In this document: piece by piece, positions 1-12,320 of the stretch
Numbering within the stretch: the stretch's first letter is position 1
Layout: every line of letters starts with the position of its first letter
NCBI GenBank assembly: GCA_964017065.1
Contig: OZ024784.1
Coordinates: 9,901,152-9,965,151 of the forward strand
Direction: 5' to 3'
Origin: Haliclona indistincta
Taxonomy: Eukaryota > Porifera > Demospongiae > Haplosclerida > Chalinidae
DNA length: 64,000 nucleotides
Translations under genes and position numbers: made by a program
Notes under the pieces: generated by a model
Seen by the model: the letters and a program-made list of their open reading frames with translations, nothing else
Databases searched by the model: none
Told to the model about the DNA's origin: nothing

Positions 1-1986
1 AATGGTTCTAAAGAGGATGGGTTCACTGCACTGCATCTTGCTGCACTGAACAATCATCTTGAAGTGACACAACACCTCATACAGTGTGTAAGTATTGACT
101 TTATCTTGTCAGCAATAAAAATTATTATTTAATCATGCACTCTATAGGGAGCTGATCCAGACAGTCAGAACTGCAATGCTCAGACAGCACTTCATCTAGC
201 AGTGGAGAGACAGCACCTCCAGGTGGCCAGGGTAAGCACTGATGGGTCAAATACCTTATAGCCTGTGTTTGGTGATCCCTCCATCCCTCCCTTTTAGTTA
301 CTGGTGGAGGAGGGGGCCAATGTCAATCTTGCTGACAGATATGGAGACTCTCCATTACACGGTGCTCTGAGGCACTACACTATGACTACCATTAAACAAT
401 TGCACGCTACTAATCAGAATGTAGCCAAGGTAGTAGTGATTTGTTAATTTTCTAACTATAATCACCATTGATCAGGTGATGACCAGTGCTCAGAAGAAAG
501 GTCCAGCATCCATGTCTTTATATCTAGTGTCAAGCGGTGCTGATCTTACCATTACTAACACCTCAAACCAGACACCATTACAACTCTGTTCGGACCCTAG
601 TCTCATTAAGTTGTTAGAACGCACACAACAGGAACACAAAAGAAAGCAATCTTCTGGTATGAACAAGTTGCTTGCTAGCTCATTCCCTTCTCTCTCAGAC
701 TCTCAGGATGATCCTGCTAACCACATTGTTCTTCCATCGTATGATGTCTGTCTAATCTGTCACACCCATCCACGCTGTACACTTAATATTCCGTGTGGCC
801 ATGTGACTAACTGTCAGCAATGCTCTGTCACAACATGTCCTCTCTGTGAGTCAACAGTGGACTCGGTTACCAAGGTAAACTACATTTTACTCTTGATCAA
901 TTGGCTGTATACTTAGACCAAGAGTATATAATTAAGAAGAGTGTCGAACATAGCATACCCACGTACAATATCTGTGTGGAAAGTAACGTGACACGCACGC
1001 ACCTGAGTAATCGCCGTATTATGTGTCCGTAATTTGTTAGTATATTGTCATCTGTTACGTTTGCGAGGGGACATGGCCAAGTATCAGACGTCATCATAAG
1101 CCCGCATTAGTACAGCCATCGATCCACGTCGACAGCACGCCTATGGAGCGGCAGGATTCAGCATTATTCAGCTCATGTGTGTGTCACGTTACTTTCCACA
1201 CAGATATTGTACGTGGGTATGCTACGTTCGACACTCTTCTTAATTATATACTCTTGCTTAGTCTATAGATAATCAGAAACTTTAAATTTTGTGCTCTAAT
1301 TCTGTGATATTTTATTGATTATCCGAGGTTGCTTGTTTTCTATTTCAGATCGAGGAATGTGTGGTGTGTTCAGAGAGAGAAGCTGACGTGTTGTTTCGTC
1401 CCTGCATGCACATGATAGCATGTGAAAGTGAGTTATATCGCAAGTCTTGTTCCTCCATGTATGATTTTCTGCTGCTCATTAGGTTGTTCAGTAGTAATGA
1501 AGAAGTGTGTGACATGCAGAGTAGTGATCGATCAGTTTATTCCACAAATTGTGTGTCGTGGTGGAAAACGTGAGTATAGGAGTCCCAAATCTTGTATGAT
1601 AATAAACACTTGTACAGCTCCAAGGAGAAGGCGAAGCAGTGGTAAGCTGAGTGCCAGTCTCTCTCGTGATGAGGTCACAGCACAGTTACAGGACCTGAAG
1701 GAAAAGGTTACTTATTGTTAGATAGTCTTGTGACCGTGTGCCTGGCTTTATCATGGTCAGATTTTGAGTAATGTGATACAGTTATGTTTGTGAGTGCTCT
1801 TATGAATATTCACTGTACCATAATTTGCAATTTCTACTGCAGACTCTTTGTCCAGTGTGCATGGAGCGCCGCAGGAATTGTGTGTTCTTGTGTGGTCATG
1901 GAGCATGCCAGTTGTGTGCTGACAAGATGATTGAGTGCCCTATCTGTCGCAAAATTATTGCTAAGAAGATCATTCTATATGACTGA
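1..1986 (+). CDS. MIB1: Mind bomb-type E3 ubiquitin ligase (3' part)
   Basis: The gene runs in from the left edge, so its amino-terminal MIB/ZZ domains are missing. The exons I can join are 1-87, 148-231, 298-429, 476-874, 1349-1427, 1483-1569, 1618-1706 and 1843-1986; all introns are GT-AG and the frame is continuous. The protein starts inside ankyrin repeats (TALHLAA, TALHLAV, SPLHGAL) and ends with three RING-like fingers: CLIC...CPLC, ECVVCSE...CVTC, and a final LCPVC...CPIC. The tail [16 protein letters not shown] resembles the MIB1 end more than MIB2, and three RINGs also favour MIB1. In animals mind bomb ubiquitinates Notch ligands (Delta, Jagged) in the signal-sending cell and triggers their endocytosis. 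One intron is only 48 bp; the 874/1349 intron carries a MITE. I am sure of the family and less sure of the MIB1 versus MIB2 subtype. Confidence 0.9.
919..1256. mobile_element. MITE with about 70-bp terminal inverted repeats
   Basis: The left end (from CAAGAGTATATAATTAAGAA) is matched in inverted orientation by the right end ending near 1256. The match covers about 70 bp with only a few differences (for example catagc versus cgtagc). There is no coding potential inside. It lies in a mind bomb intron. A related half-copy is at about 57961-58085, so this is a dispersed family and not a chance hairpin. Confidence 0.85.
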
Positions 1987-2191
1987 ACACATTATATACA
2001 AATACTTTTTAATAATAATTATCATTACACCATTGTTTATTTTTTATTTTTTATTATAAATATTGCTAGACTCACTACAGTATCCAAGTGATAGTTACCT
2101 CTGCTGCTCTACATGTAGTCCTGTTGGATTGCATGATCAGCTGATACGTGGGTGGCGGTACGTATAAGGTGGAGCTAAGACGAGTAGTAAG

Positions 2192-5100
2192 ATGGCGGCT
2201 GAATTGAAACTATCTCAGTCTTGGGGTATAGCTAGCGCTCGGCACACGTCTGGTATTGTACCTGTCGTGAGGACGTCATCGTATCTATTTGATGTACCAC
2301 TTGGACCATCAATAGCTCGTTGGAATGTCAAAAATGGCGAGAAGGAGTGGCAGTTTCAAGTAATTATATAAAGCAGTCGTAATACTTTTCAAGTGTACAT
2401 GGCATGTTCGTTTAGGCCCACTCAGAGCTGATAGTGTGTATGTTGCTGTCTCCTGACCAAAAACTAATAGTGACCTGCAGCTATGGTGGGGAGGTCAAGT
2501 TGTGGAGCAGTGATGACTGGTTACCATTGGCTGAGACTAACACTCCTATGGGCTCTCTGTTTTATGTGAGCATACATCATGTTTCTAGTGGAATTTAGTA
2601 TTGCAGTGAAGCTATTCTGGTTATATAGTGTTAATTAAGTTTTAATGGCTTTCTTCATTATTGTTATATTATTTTCAGCTGAGTTGGTCCTCTACTAGTG
2701 ACAGGATAGTAGTGGTTGGTAATGGCCACCAGTCAGCAGCAGTGATGTATGCTGTAGACCAGCCAGCATCTCTATCATTATTGTGGCATCAACAAGCTGG
2801 ACTATATAGTGACAGAGAAAAAAGGTCTGAAACCTGGTGAATATTTTAAGCATCTTTCTCATTCTTTGATAATAATTATGCTGTCTCAGCGCTGTTTCTG
2901 CATGATAATTATGCTTTCCATCAACTATGCCTCATCTTCAATCTACGCTGTGACTCTCTGTATCTCATTATTTTGTAGTTTCTGTATTTCCCTTTGTTCA
3001 TTGTCATGTTTTCATGCTAGTCAACTTGCTAGTTGTCCTTCAGTACATTCATGCATTCCCTTTATCATTCTACACTTGTTCCTATTAGTTCTAGTGTTGT
3101 ACTGTAAAGGATAATAAAAATACTGTGTTACATAGTCAACAGTTCAACTTCATATCTAATTTATTTTGTGAAGAGACTGATTGGTCATTATGTCTGTGTT
3201 CTTACCCTTCAGTTCATCTCCTCCTGCTATGGCAGGTCAGGATTACAAGTATGTTGATGCATTCTTTGCTGCAGAGATTGATCCAATGAAGCAAAGTATA
3301 GTAGTAGAAAATCGTTGGAAAAAGAGCACTGTACTACATCTCTACTCACCAACAGGTATATGATGATGTTCTGTTGCCATTTTCTACTGTGCCCTCCTGG
3401 TCAGGTGATCTGCTGCGATCATCAGTGCTTGAGTCACTGGAGGATGGACGCCCAGTGGACACAGTTATGATGTCACAGTGGCATAATGGTCGCTATGTGA
3501 TAGGGGCTCAGGGAGGTGTTATGATAGTAGTTGACAGTGAGTCACTCAAAGTGCTTAATGTCATTAAAATGGTAGGTTATTTACCAGTGTGTGTAGATTT
3601 GATCAAGTCATTGTTTCTAGGGATACAGCTCTCGTACTTGTGTTTGGGACGATGCTCATCTTGTAGTACCCTCAGATTCAGGAACACTAACGTGGCTCAA
3701 TATTGATACAGGTACTATAATTATCACTCTGTAGTTGCTGTTATTCATAAATTCTCAGGAGAGAAGGTCTGGCAGTTTAGAACAGGAGTGAGCGATGATT
3801 TTGTCAGAATGGTGTGGTCACATGATGTACTTTGGCTGTGTGGATTCACTCATCTTGCTTACTGTGTTGTAAAGAGAAGTGACTGTGGTCAGAATATGCA
3901 TCTCCTCCATTTTCTTATTTGACAGCTTCTTTTACCTCAGGCTCTGTCACTAATGTTATTACAGAGTATAGTATCAGTAGTCATGAGATCAGCTGCTGTG
4001 GGGTGGGGCTGTCTCCAGATACCTCCCTTGTTGCTGTTGGTGATCTGACAGGGAATGTCTATCTCTACAGCTGTGATGAAGGTGGACCACAGTGGCCCTT
4101 GGAAATGTGGAATGTAAATATTAACTGTGTAATAATATTATGCTGATAGTACGTGTTGTAGGTAGGTGCCTCTGTGAGGTGTATATCATGGTTGGACAGT
4201 ACATGTGTGCTAGTGGGTTGTCTTGATGGTAAAATACATCAGTGGATCATAGGACAGCATGTTAATGTGAGCGCTGGTCATTAGTATAATTTTTTTTGTA
4301 TGTCAATTTTATTGTGAACCCAATTTACCACTATGCTGCTACAGCTGTTCTTTGCTCTTGAAGGCAGTGCTCTCAACATTAGAGTCAGCCACAGTAAAAA
4401 GGTATAATAATTCTTACGGCAAGCATCTCATAGACCTGTGCGTTCTATAGTTGTTTGCAGTGAGCAGCTCTCAAGGTAAAGTGGGCGTGTTCACTGTTGA
4501 TCAAGGGAAAGAGGTGGTATGTCCTGTGAGTGTGTTTGTAGCTCACCAGCCACAGCCTGGGAGACAGGATCAACGTTTTGGACAATTAGGACACCAGTGA
4601 GTTATTACATAAACTGTAATGTATATATCATCATGTGTTCTTCCACAGAGCTGAGGTATGGAGTCTATGCTGGTCACCTGATGATTGTCATATGGCAACA
4701 TGCTCAGAGGATCAGTCAGTGAAGATCTGGGATACTGCCAATTGGGAGAAGAAGGCTGTACTTACAGGTCATCAGCTAGCAGTCACTAGTGTTGACTGGA
4801 AGATAGTAGGGGAGAAGAGTATACTGGTGTCATGTTCTGATGATAGGGTCAGTTACCACACACATCTGGGATGCTAAAAGATTACATTTTGTATAAAATT
4901 GCAAGGATACTCTCTTGAGCTTCAACAAGTATCATAGAAATAATTTGTATATTATTATTATTTATTACATAGTACGTCATCTTTCACCAATCGGATTGCT
5001 CTATTCGAGGGCATTAATGTAGGTTATTGACCGCGTGTAGCGTCTTCTATAGCAACAGACCGTTGCGTCTTTGTGAGTTTGAAAATTCGCGATGTTATTG

Positions 5101-5712
5101 TGCTCACAGTGATGAACTATGTAATAAATCATTTATTGCCCTACACAACTCGGGCATTAAATGACCTCGGGAAAGCCGGTTGCCCTCGTACAGTCTTGGG
5201 CTGCGCCCTCAACCGTTACTCGGGCGACCGACTTTCCTGTGGTCGTTAATGTCGGTTAATGCCCTCGCGTGAGGGCAATAACTACTAAACTAACCAGTTA
5301 TATCAATTTTTATTTCCCCTCTCACAAGACTGTCAGAATATATCATTGCTCTGAGCAACAGTACCAACTCATGTCTGTGCTCAACACTAAAGATATTCAC
5401 GGCTGGCACACACTTACTTATCTCACCTTCAGCCCAGTCCAGGTATTAGCACAGTGTAGCATGTAATTATAATGTTTATAATAATAATAGGGCTCATCAC
5501 TGTTAGCAGTGTCCACCCAACATGGCTACCTATTGGTGTGGTGTGTAGTGTCAGGGAAAAAGCTTGTGACGAGAAAGATGCATTGCGGCTCTGTGGAAGG
5601 ATTAGTATGGGGAAGAACAAATACAGTCGACGAGGAGATAACAAGAATGGTGAGTGTAGGCGCTGACTGTGTGGCTAATCTTTGGACTCCATCAAAAAAT
5701 CATCAACAATAA
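2192..5712 (+). CDS. WD40-repeat protein, family not recognised
   Basis: The ATG at 2192 opens a multi-exon gene whose first exons are clear (2192-2359, 2416-2565, from 2679). Later exons include about 3214-3355, 3405-3571, 3620-3711, 3760-3890, 3926-4108, 4161-4266, 4345-4402, 4451-4516, 4649-4846, 5326-5441 and 5492-5712. The product is a chain of WD40 blades, seen as repeated units ending in V-K-L-W, V-K-I-W, V-R-I-Y and N-L-W; KIWDTANWEKKAVLTGH is the most typical. No signal peptide, membrane segment or other domain is visible. It probably forms one or two beta-propellers that act as a protein-binding scaffold. The start follows a mind bomb stop by only 205 bp on the same strand. Exact splice sites around 2820 and 3215 are ambiguous (two usable donors in the same phase). 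I could not match it to a named WDR gene. Confidence 0.75.
4971..5284. mobile_element. Foldback element, copy 1
   Basis: About 314 bp in an intron of the WD40 gene. The right half (about 5120-5280) folds on itself: ATTGCCCTACACAACTCGGG on one side pairs with the region ending CGCGTGAGGGCAAT on the other. A second copy in opposite orientation lies in the P450 gene at 33716-34411, where it is split by another element. No coding capacity. Confidence 0.85.
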
Positions 5713-5761
5713 CTATAATAATTATTTTTCTTTACTGGTTATAAAAATTGAATAAAATACT

Positions 5762-6762
5762 TCATTTGTTTCTAGTTGATCTACCACTTCTACTACTTTG
5801 TCTACTACTGTTTCCTCTCTTCTTCTCTCTTGTTTCCTTGTTAGCAGCTAACAGCACATCAACTTTCTCTATCTCATGAAACATTTGCATTTCTTTCTCC
5901 TTTAGTCTCATCAATGTGGTTGCCATTATTTGACTTGCCTGACTTTCAACAACTTTTTCAACAATATCTTTAAAAACTCTCTCTTCCATTTCTTGTTCAA
6001 TCTGTGAGTAACAGGTACGATGCAATTCTTCAATCAATTGCTGCTGATTTTCAAGAACTTTCTCCTTTTCTAATGACATAAATTCTGCCACTTTCTTGTG
6101 CTTTTCTTCCAGAGCGCTCAATAGTTTCTTTTTCTCCCACTCTCTTTCTTCTTCTCCTTCGAGCAAAGGGGCAGGATGAGTCTCCATGTGATATACAGGG
6201 ATGTGAAGAGAATGGTGGTCTCTCTCTTGGTCCTCTGTCAGTAGGTAGTGGTAGAGGTACAGGTGCTTCAATACTGTGCAGTTGATGTAGCCAACTGCAG
6301 TCACCATGCCATGACTTGACAGGATGGCTGAGTGGGCTGACAGAATCTCTTCTAGTGCGCCTTGAGCTACTTCTGTAATAATATAATTGCTAAAGAGCTA
6401 GATGGTTATAATCCTGTACCTCTGGTCAAACTCTCTGTCTTGTTGTGAGACAGAACCCACTTTAGTGCACTAGCCAGTATTCTCAATAACCCAACAATGT
6501 CGTCTGTTCCTAGTCCTTTATCTGCACTATACACGAACGCCTCGTGCAGCACGTCTAGCAGCAGTGACCCTTGCTCGTACTCACCAGGAATAGACTCGTC
6601 CGACATGCTGTCTCTACACACCATCTTGCAAAGAAGCTCACGAGAAGAGTGATTTATTCCAGTGAGTCTTTCAGTGATGTATGTCGTTGCTATTGTGTGC
6701 AACTCACCACGGCACAACTCTTGTCCACCACAGAATGAATCCAGTAATCGGCAAGTCGCCAT
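5762..6762 (-). CDS. Coiled-coil protein, possibly CABCOCO1-like
   Basis: Two exons, 6420-6762 and 5762-6372, are joined across a 45-bp GT-AG intron with the frame preserved, giving a protein of about 317 residues. The first half (residues 1-170) looks globular and helical. The second half (about 190-300) is a charged coiled coil rich in E, K and Q, and the last 20 residues are basic and serine/arginine-rich. A stretch around residues 115-180 (an H-x-x-LY-x-YLL run, then P-A-P-L-x-EG) reminds me of CABCOCO1 (C10orf107), a ciliary calcium-binding coiled-coil protein, but this is from memory and weak. It is the leftmost of several minus-strand genes and ends 50 bp from the stop of the convergent WD40 gene. 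A cilium role is a guess. Confidence 0.7.
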
Positions 6763-6975
6763 CAGCTAGCTTGCAAGTAGAGTATAGTTGTTGATACGTT
6801 GTTATGGTAACGATCAGGTTTGACAATAATTATTTTGACAAGATAGTAGTACATACAGTGCAGGTACAGTGGTGCGGTGATGATATTAATACAGAGAAAA
6901 CAGCATGACAACAGTAATTTTAATTGATTAAATGGCAATACAACAGCAGCATGCATGAGCAGGAATACAGACTAC

Positions 6976-9900
6976 TTAAACTTTATTACGGAGCCTAGCT
7001 GAAGATCTTCGACGACGAGCGGATGGGATAGAGGAGAGAGTGGAACGAGGAGAAGAAGGAGGAGGTGAATAAACAGTGTCTGCAAGAGTAAGTGAATAAA
7101 TATAGCTAGCTAATCATTATTAACAGTGTACCTTCTTTATCCTGGTCACCTTTGGGAATGGCAGGTGTTTCTTGAACACTGGCTTTAGATTTCTTCATAG
7201 CAGCCATCTGCTCTCTCAGCCGCTTTCTCTCAGCTTCCCTCTTTTGTCTTGCCGCCTCAAGCTTTTCACTAGGAGCAGCTACCGGCTTGGAGACAACAAC
7301 CTTCCTCTAGAGATAGATAAAGATTTGAGGCAACTTGCTTAAGCCTAGTTCACAATGGGTCGCATAGACAGTGCTGCATACACATAGCGACACATTGTGA
7401 CGCGTCGTGTGGGTCGCATTGCTAAGCTTTGCAATTCATTTTGAACTAGGCATTACAAAGTAGAGCATTGATGTGAGACTGTACAAAATGCTATTAGCTA
7501 TCTGTTATAGCGGTTTTCCGAGATCTTGCAATATTGTACCGTCAAGCGTCGCACGCATGCGTGTTCGTAACTCTGTCTGTGAGAAGATAAAAATTGTGTA
7601 CACCCGCAGAGAAGTTAGAAGTAGACGTCTACTACTTCCTTCCACCGTGATTTGAGCTGCCTAGCTGTCACAAGAGCTCTGAGAGCTGCATTCATTCCTC
7701 TCGAGATCACATTGCGCATGCGTAGTCCTCGTTTACAGTCGGCCGTTGACGGTTGCAAGATCTTGGAAAACCGCTGTATAGGTAACTATAGCTAAAGAGG
7801 TGTATTGATTGACCTTGCTACGACGAGGTTGGGGATGGACTGGTGAAGATGGTTGTATTTTCCAGTTGTTCTCCTCTAGTTTGGTCAAGTCATTGAACTT
7901 CCCTCGAATATCTGTGACCTGAGAATGAGCCAGCAGAAAACTACAGCACTGCTTTCTTGAATGCAGTACTCACCTGATAATATACCATGTCCCAAAATCC
8001 TTGGAGATCCTCTGCTGTTGTTTTTCTTACAGCAGTTCCATCCTATGACAAGAAACACGAACTCAGACCATGTAATAATCACAAAGAACAGAGATGGAGA
8101 TTGTGAGATGGAGACTGTTTACCTCAGCCTTTTCAACCAGACCCAAATACTGTTTCATCTTTGATCGGACAAGAAGCTGTGCCTGACAAACTGTAATACG
8201 AATCTGTTCAATAACTGGAAAGATCGATACAATAATAACATAGTTCACACAATGTTCCCATCAGCAATACCTTGCTCACTGTCAGCAATATCATCAAGGT
8301 CCTCTAGTTTCCTGTTCCAGAGCTGGCACGACGACTGAAACTCGTCTTTGACATCACAGTACAATGCACGAAAATAAGGAAAGTCTATATCACACGCATT
8401 CTTCGTCTGTTTGTCTGTGCTTTCATCCTCATTATCAACAATGGTTTGTTCTGCTTGATGTGGTTGCTCTGTGCCTTTGTCTTCCTCCACTCTCTCATTC
8501 TCAACTATACTTTGCTCTGTGGCTTTGTCTTCCTTCACTCTTTCCTTCTTTTGTTCTGCGCCTTTATTCCTCTTCGTTCTTTCTTTCTTAACACTGCTTT
8601 GTTCTTTGTCATCAACTTGATTTTCTGTGGCGGTTTCATCGTCCATCAAGTCATCGGAAAGGCGTGTGTAGCTGACTCGTCTATGCTGTTCATCATTCAT
8701 TGATTCATCACTGACTGCGTTGTTACTGGGATCGGCTGACATTTCTCTGATAGTAGTTGATGGCGATTTTAGCCGCTTTAGGAAAGTGAAGTCTGGTGGT
8801 TGAGTTTTACTTTTTGAATGACCGAAGAGGAATGGACTAGATCCTTTGCTGTCACCGAAAACCTCGTCAAATGCTTTAGCCGGTATAGGAACATTTTGAG
8901 TACTGACAGTTGCCCCTGGTATCCAAGCTGAGTCCTGTATTGGGCAAGGCTGGACAAAAGTATCGAAATAATCACATTTGTGAAAGTATCTAAATTTGTG
9001 CTAGTGATAAATAAAAAGTGTAACAAGACTACTGCTGTGAGTAAGCAAATCCAGTTTGTCAAACTAACAGTGTCTCCTAAAAGCCAGCTATCAAAAAATA
9101 ATTATGATGTGAGAACTACTCCCACAACTTATGCAATGAAACTGCACCGTCAGTTACCATTGTGAATGTGACCCTCTAGAGTATTGTGAGTGAAACATTG
9201 TCAATACCTGTACAGTGGGGCCTGGAGGGGATGGTGGTGTGGATGGCTTAGGTAACTCTGTCTGTGGTACTGATGACACCTGTGTCAGAAATGTACTGTT
9301 ACTGAGGCGGCATTTACACATAGACGAATTCAGTCAAAAAAAAATGTATGCGCAGTGTTTGGGCTGTTTATACGATGCTGTTATGTCAGCGGAAGTTAAT
9401 TAAACCAATGGAATGTGGGTGTGACATGTTTAGGTGAGCACACTGGTACTTGCTTGTACCCACGAACCAAAGAAGACAACTAGAATCTTTCTGATAGATG
9501 TTAGACTCTTCCTAGCATTCTGTGCAAGTATACCGAATAGCGGGTAATTTTGGTGGGAGGAAACTTTGGCGAATTCGGTGAATCGTCAGGCATTCGCCAA
9601 AATCTGCTTTTTCTATAGCAGTAATACGTGAGCCAAGCACTAGACGCCAAAATTAAATTCACCAAAACGCAAAATCTGGGTCATTCGCCAAAATTTTGAC
9701 CCTCCAAAATTACCCGCTATACGGTAAAAGCTGAGGTACACTCAAAATCCTTCGTTTTTGGCGTTTACACGAGAAATATCAACGTATTCATTTTCACCGT
9801 ATTTCAAGTATTCACTTTGGCACTCGTTTTGAAAAATGCCGCCGAGTACCAGTAAACCCGTATAAATTCTAGAGATGCATTGAAAGGCTTTGCAACAAAG

Positions 9901-10608
9901 TGCAGTGTTGCTGATGACAATAGGCATGTTCTTGGGATAAGCGCTCCATGATTACCACATTTCATTATCATGTCACTTTTGTTGTGTAGTCTGTACCTGC
10001 TGCGAGAGTGATGACTTGGCATTGGTAGATGTTGGTTGTTTCAGACTAGCTGCTTCCTTCTTCTTGGTTGTTTGTTTCGCACATGTTGAATAGGATTGCG
10101 TCTTTGTCTCGCTAGCTGTACTGATTTTAGAAGAGGGTAGGTTCCCACTGCGAGAACGAGTTACTGGACCGGAGTTCAATGTGTCAGACTTTTGTGCTTG
10201 CTTGCTTCGTGTCGCATTGGAAATAGCTGGCTTGTCAACAGGGTCAAGATAAAATGGGCGCGTCATCATACCGAATCGAAATGGCTCTTTCTTCTTCAAT
10301 TTATCTTGGCGTTTACGTTCGTCTCTTGTTTTTTGCCAGGCGCGGAGTCTCTCTGTACGCCTATCGATCTTAGACTTGACAGATGAAGCTAGAAAATATA
10401 ATTATATACATTATATATTTAAAACACCAATAGAAACTGGGCACATACGTTCTTCGTCTTCTTGTACTTCTACCAGTGGTCCTCGTCTGCGCATATGTTG
10501 GTTACATCGCCTCTCCTTTTGTGCTGTGACCTCTCGTTCTCTCCTGGCTTCTCGGAGGTTTTTGGAACGTGTAGTGCCTGCTTTAATATTTTGTCTGTGG
10601 CTCATCAT
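6976..10608 (-). CDS. DLGAP5: DLGAP5/HURP-like mitotic spindle protein (GKAP domain)
   Basis: Exons I can place (minus strand) include about 10450-10608, 9997-10389, 9208-9279, about 8271-8954, then shorter ones between 8217 and 7800, about 7310-7140, and a last one ending at the TAA at 6976-6978. The start is one of two adjacent ATGs at 10608 and 10605. The amino end is basic and rich in R, K and E, as in HURP. The diagnostic part is the GKAP/SAPAP domain: FPYFRALYCDVKDEF, QAQLLVRSKMKQYLGLV, LQGFWDMVYYQVTDIRGKF and DLTKLEENNW follow one another in the order known from human DLGAP5. HURP binds spindle microtubules and stabilises kinetochore fibres. Between the ends is low-complexity charged sequence. 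Three MITEs sit in its introns. It is head-to-head with BPNT2, 156 bp between start codons. The family is secure and the outermost exons less so. Confidence 0.87.
7343..7451. mobile_element. Small MITE (about 109 bp)
   Basis: Begins GCCTAGTTCACAATG and ends with the inverted form CATTTTGAACTAGGC; GGTCGCAT also occurs near both ends. Intronic in DLGAP5, no coding potential. Confidence 0.7.
7506..7781. mobile_element. MITE with about 35-bp inverted ends
   Basis: The left end TAGCGGTTTTCCGAGATCTT pairs with a right end ending in AAGATCTTGGAAAACCGCTG, and the similarity continues inward through a CCGTCAA motif. About 275 bp, intronic in DLGAP5. Confidence 0.8.
9531..9725. mobile_element. ACCGTATAGC-family MITE, copy 1
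   Basis: Starts TACCGAATAGCGGGTAATTT and ends with the inverted form AAATTACCCGCTATACGGTA. The interior carries repeated GAATTCGG / CGCCAAAAT-like segments. Other members of the family in this window are at 17828-18315, 22142-22356 and 36603-36792. Confidence 0.85.
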
Positions 10609-10764
10609 GCTGCTTAGGGTCGAGCTTAGGGTGTACCGGTAGCGCGCGCCAACAGAGCAGCTCAAATGTGACCGCGAGTTACAAAGTCATGTGATTTATA
10701 ACGACCAATTGAATTGAGTCGCACACGTGTACGTGTCAAGGGTCAAACCACGCCTAATATCGGG

Positions 10765-11860
10765 ATGGAACTCGGCCGTGCTGTTCAAGTACGGCGACCT
10801 GTCATTCTAGCTGTGTTTTTTCTTGGAGTACCGTGTATTCTATTTGTTTATTACCGTGGTCTCTCGTCACCTAAAATCACTGAAGACACGATCAAGATAT
10901 CTCAGCTTCTGTCTGCCTCAATATTTCTTGTCGAAAAAGCCGGGGAAAAAGTAGTTGCAATTAGAAAAGGGAATGATCCCGCGCTGATAACCAAGATAAA
11001 AGGCAAAACAGACGAGGGAGTACCCGATTACTACACGCTTGGCGACCAGCAATCACACCAAGTAATCACTGATGGTTTGAAATCACTATGGCCATTACTA
11101 CGATATCGATCAGAGGAGAAGGATTATGCTTTACATGACGGCCATTTACAGGAAATACCTTTAGAAAATAAAAAAATGTTTGATGTTAATGAATCACCTG
11201 TTGCTATAGAAGATGTAGGTGTGTGGATTGATCCGTTGGATGCCACTAAAGAGTATACAGAGGGAGGGAATGAACCAGATCTGCTCAAGTATGTGATGGT
11301 GATGGTGTGTGTTACAGTGAAAGGGAAACCTGTTGCCATGGTAATGCATCAACCTTTTGCTAAAGGTACGTGCTGTTGTAGCTCAATCATTTGTATTGTT
11401 GTATTGAAATTATTCAGAAAATAAAGGAACGACCTACTGGGCTTGGATTAATCATGGTGCATCACTCTCTGTAACGGAGAGTAGTCTCAAAGAAAGCACT
11501 CCACACAATCTGCGTTATGTTGTGTCTCGTTCTCATCCTGGAAATGCTATTATGTTAGTAAGAAGAGCATTTACTGGTACTAGCATGACTGTTAGTCCAG
11601 TGATAGCTGCTGGAGCTGGCTACAAATCGCTTCTAGTGGCTCAAAATCGTGCCAACCTCTACTTTCACTCAACAAGAATTAAGAAATGGGATGTGTGTCC
11701 TGGCAATGTGCTATTGGAGACTCTCGGTGGTAGGATGACAACGAGAACTGGTCATTCAATTGATTATAGTCTTGACTCTAGTCCAGTGATTGAGGACGGC
11801 ATTGTAGCAACTGTGAATAAAGACACACATAGTAGATATATGCGAAAATTAAGAGTGTGA
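10765..11860 (+). CDS. BPNT2: Golgi-resident PAP phosphatase (BPNT2/IMPAD1)
   Basis: Two exons, 10765-11365 and 11418-11860, with a 52-bp intron, encode about 347 residues. The chosen ATG (10765) puts one hydrophobic segment (residues about 12-30, VILAVFFLGVPCILFVYY) right after a short basic stretch: a type II membrane anchor, as in the Golgi enzyme. The inositol-monophosphatase-family metal site is seen as WIDPLDATKEYTE, and the carboxyl half carries the expected WDVCPGN motif (the W-D-x-x-A/P-x element of the superfamily). The enzyme hydrolyses 3'-phosphoadenosine 5'-phosphate, the by-product of sulfotransferases in the Golgi lumen, to AMP, so it supports glycosaminoglycan sulfation. It shares a 156-bp divergent promoter region with DLGAP5. 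Confidence 0.93.
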
Positions 11861-12320
11861 TAGCACATGATTGTGTTTATAGTAGTGGGAAAGAGATTGA
11901 TTGACAACTTCAGGTTGTGTTGGGGTTGGTTATTTTTAGTTGCAGTGCTTGAGTGCACTTTTAATCACTTTTAATTGTAGCTCATTTTACTAGTCTCAAC
12001 TATCTCACTTGGATCAGCTGATATGGTGCAGTTTGTGTGCAGCCCTGTACAGGCAAGAAATTTTGCTAACTAAGCCTGAACTAACCAAACTTTATTTCCT
12101 TAATGATACAAGGAAATTTGAAAGTGCGAGAAGAAAAAGGCGAATAATATATGCACACACTGTAGATTAGACTACATTCTCATTTGGAGGATATGTTGAC
12201 AGAACCAACATTAATTATTATTGACTTTAGTGGCTTTGTTGTATATTGATTATATTCACACACACATGTGTCGATGTTCACGCAATGTTATTAACTAATA
12301 CACATGTACTCGTGCAGAAG
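11861..12320. other. Intergenic region
   Basis: About 460 bp between BPNT2 and the class C receptor. It is AT-rich and I see no exon, repeat or RNA gene. It must hold the 3' end of BPNT2 and the promoter and leader of the receptor gene. Confidence 0.5.

Noticed and set aside
8364..8703. Plus-strand open frames opposite DLGAP5 at 8.4-8.7 kb
   Set aside because: They are the antisense of the low-complexity E/K-rich DLGAP5 exon and read as leucine/serine-rich shadows.
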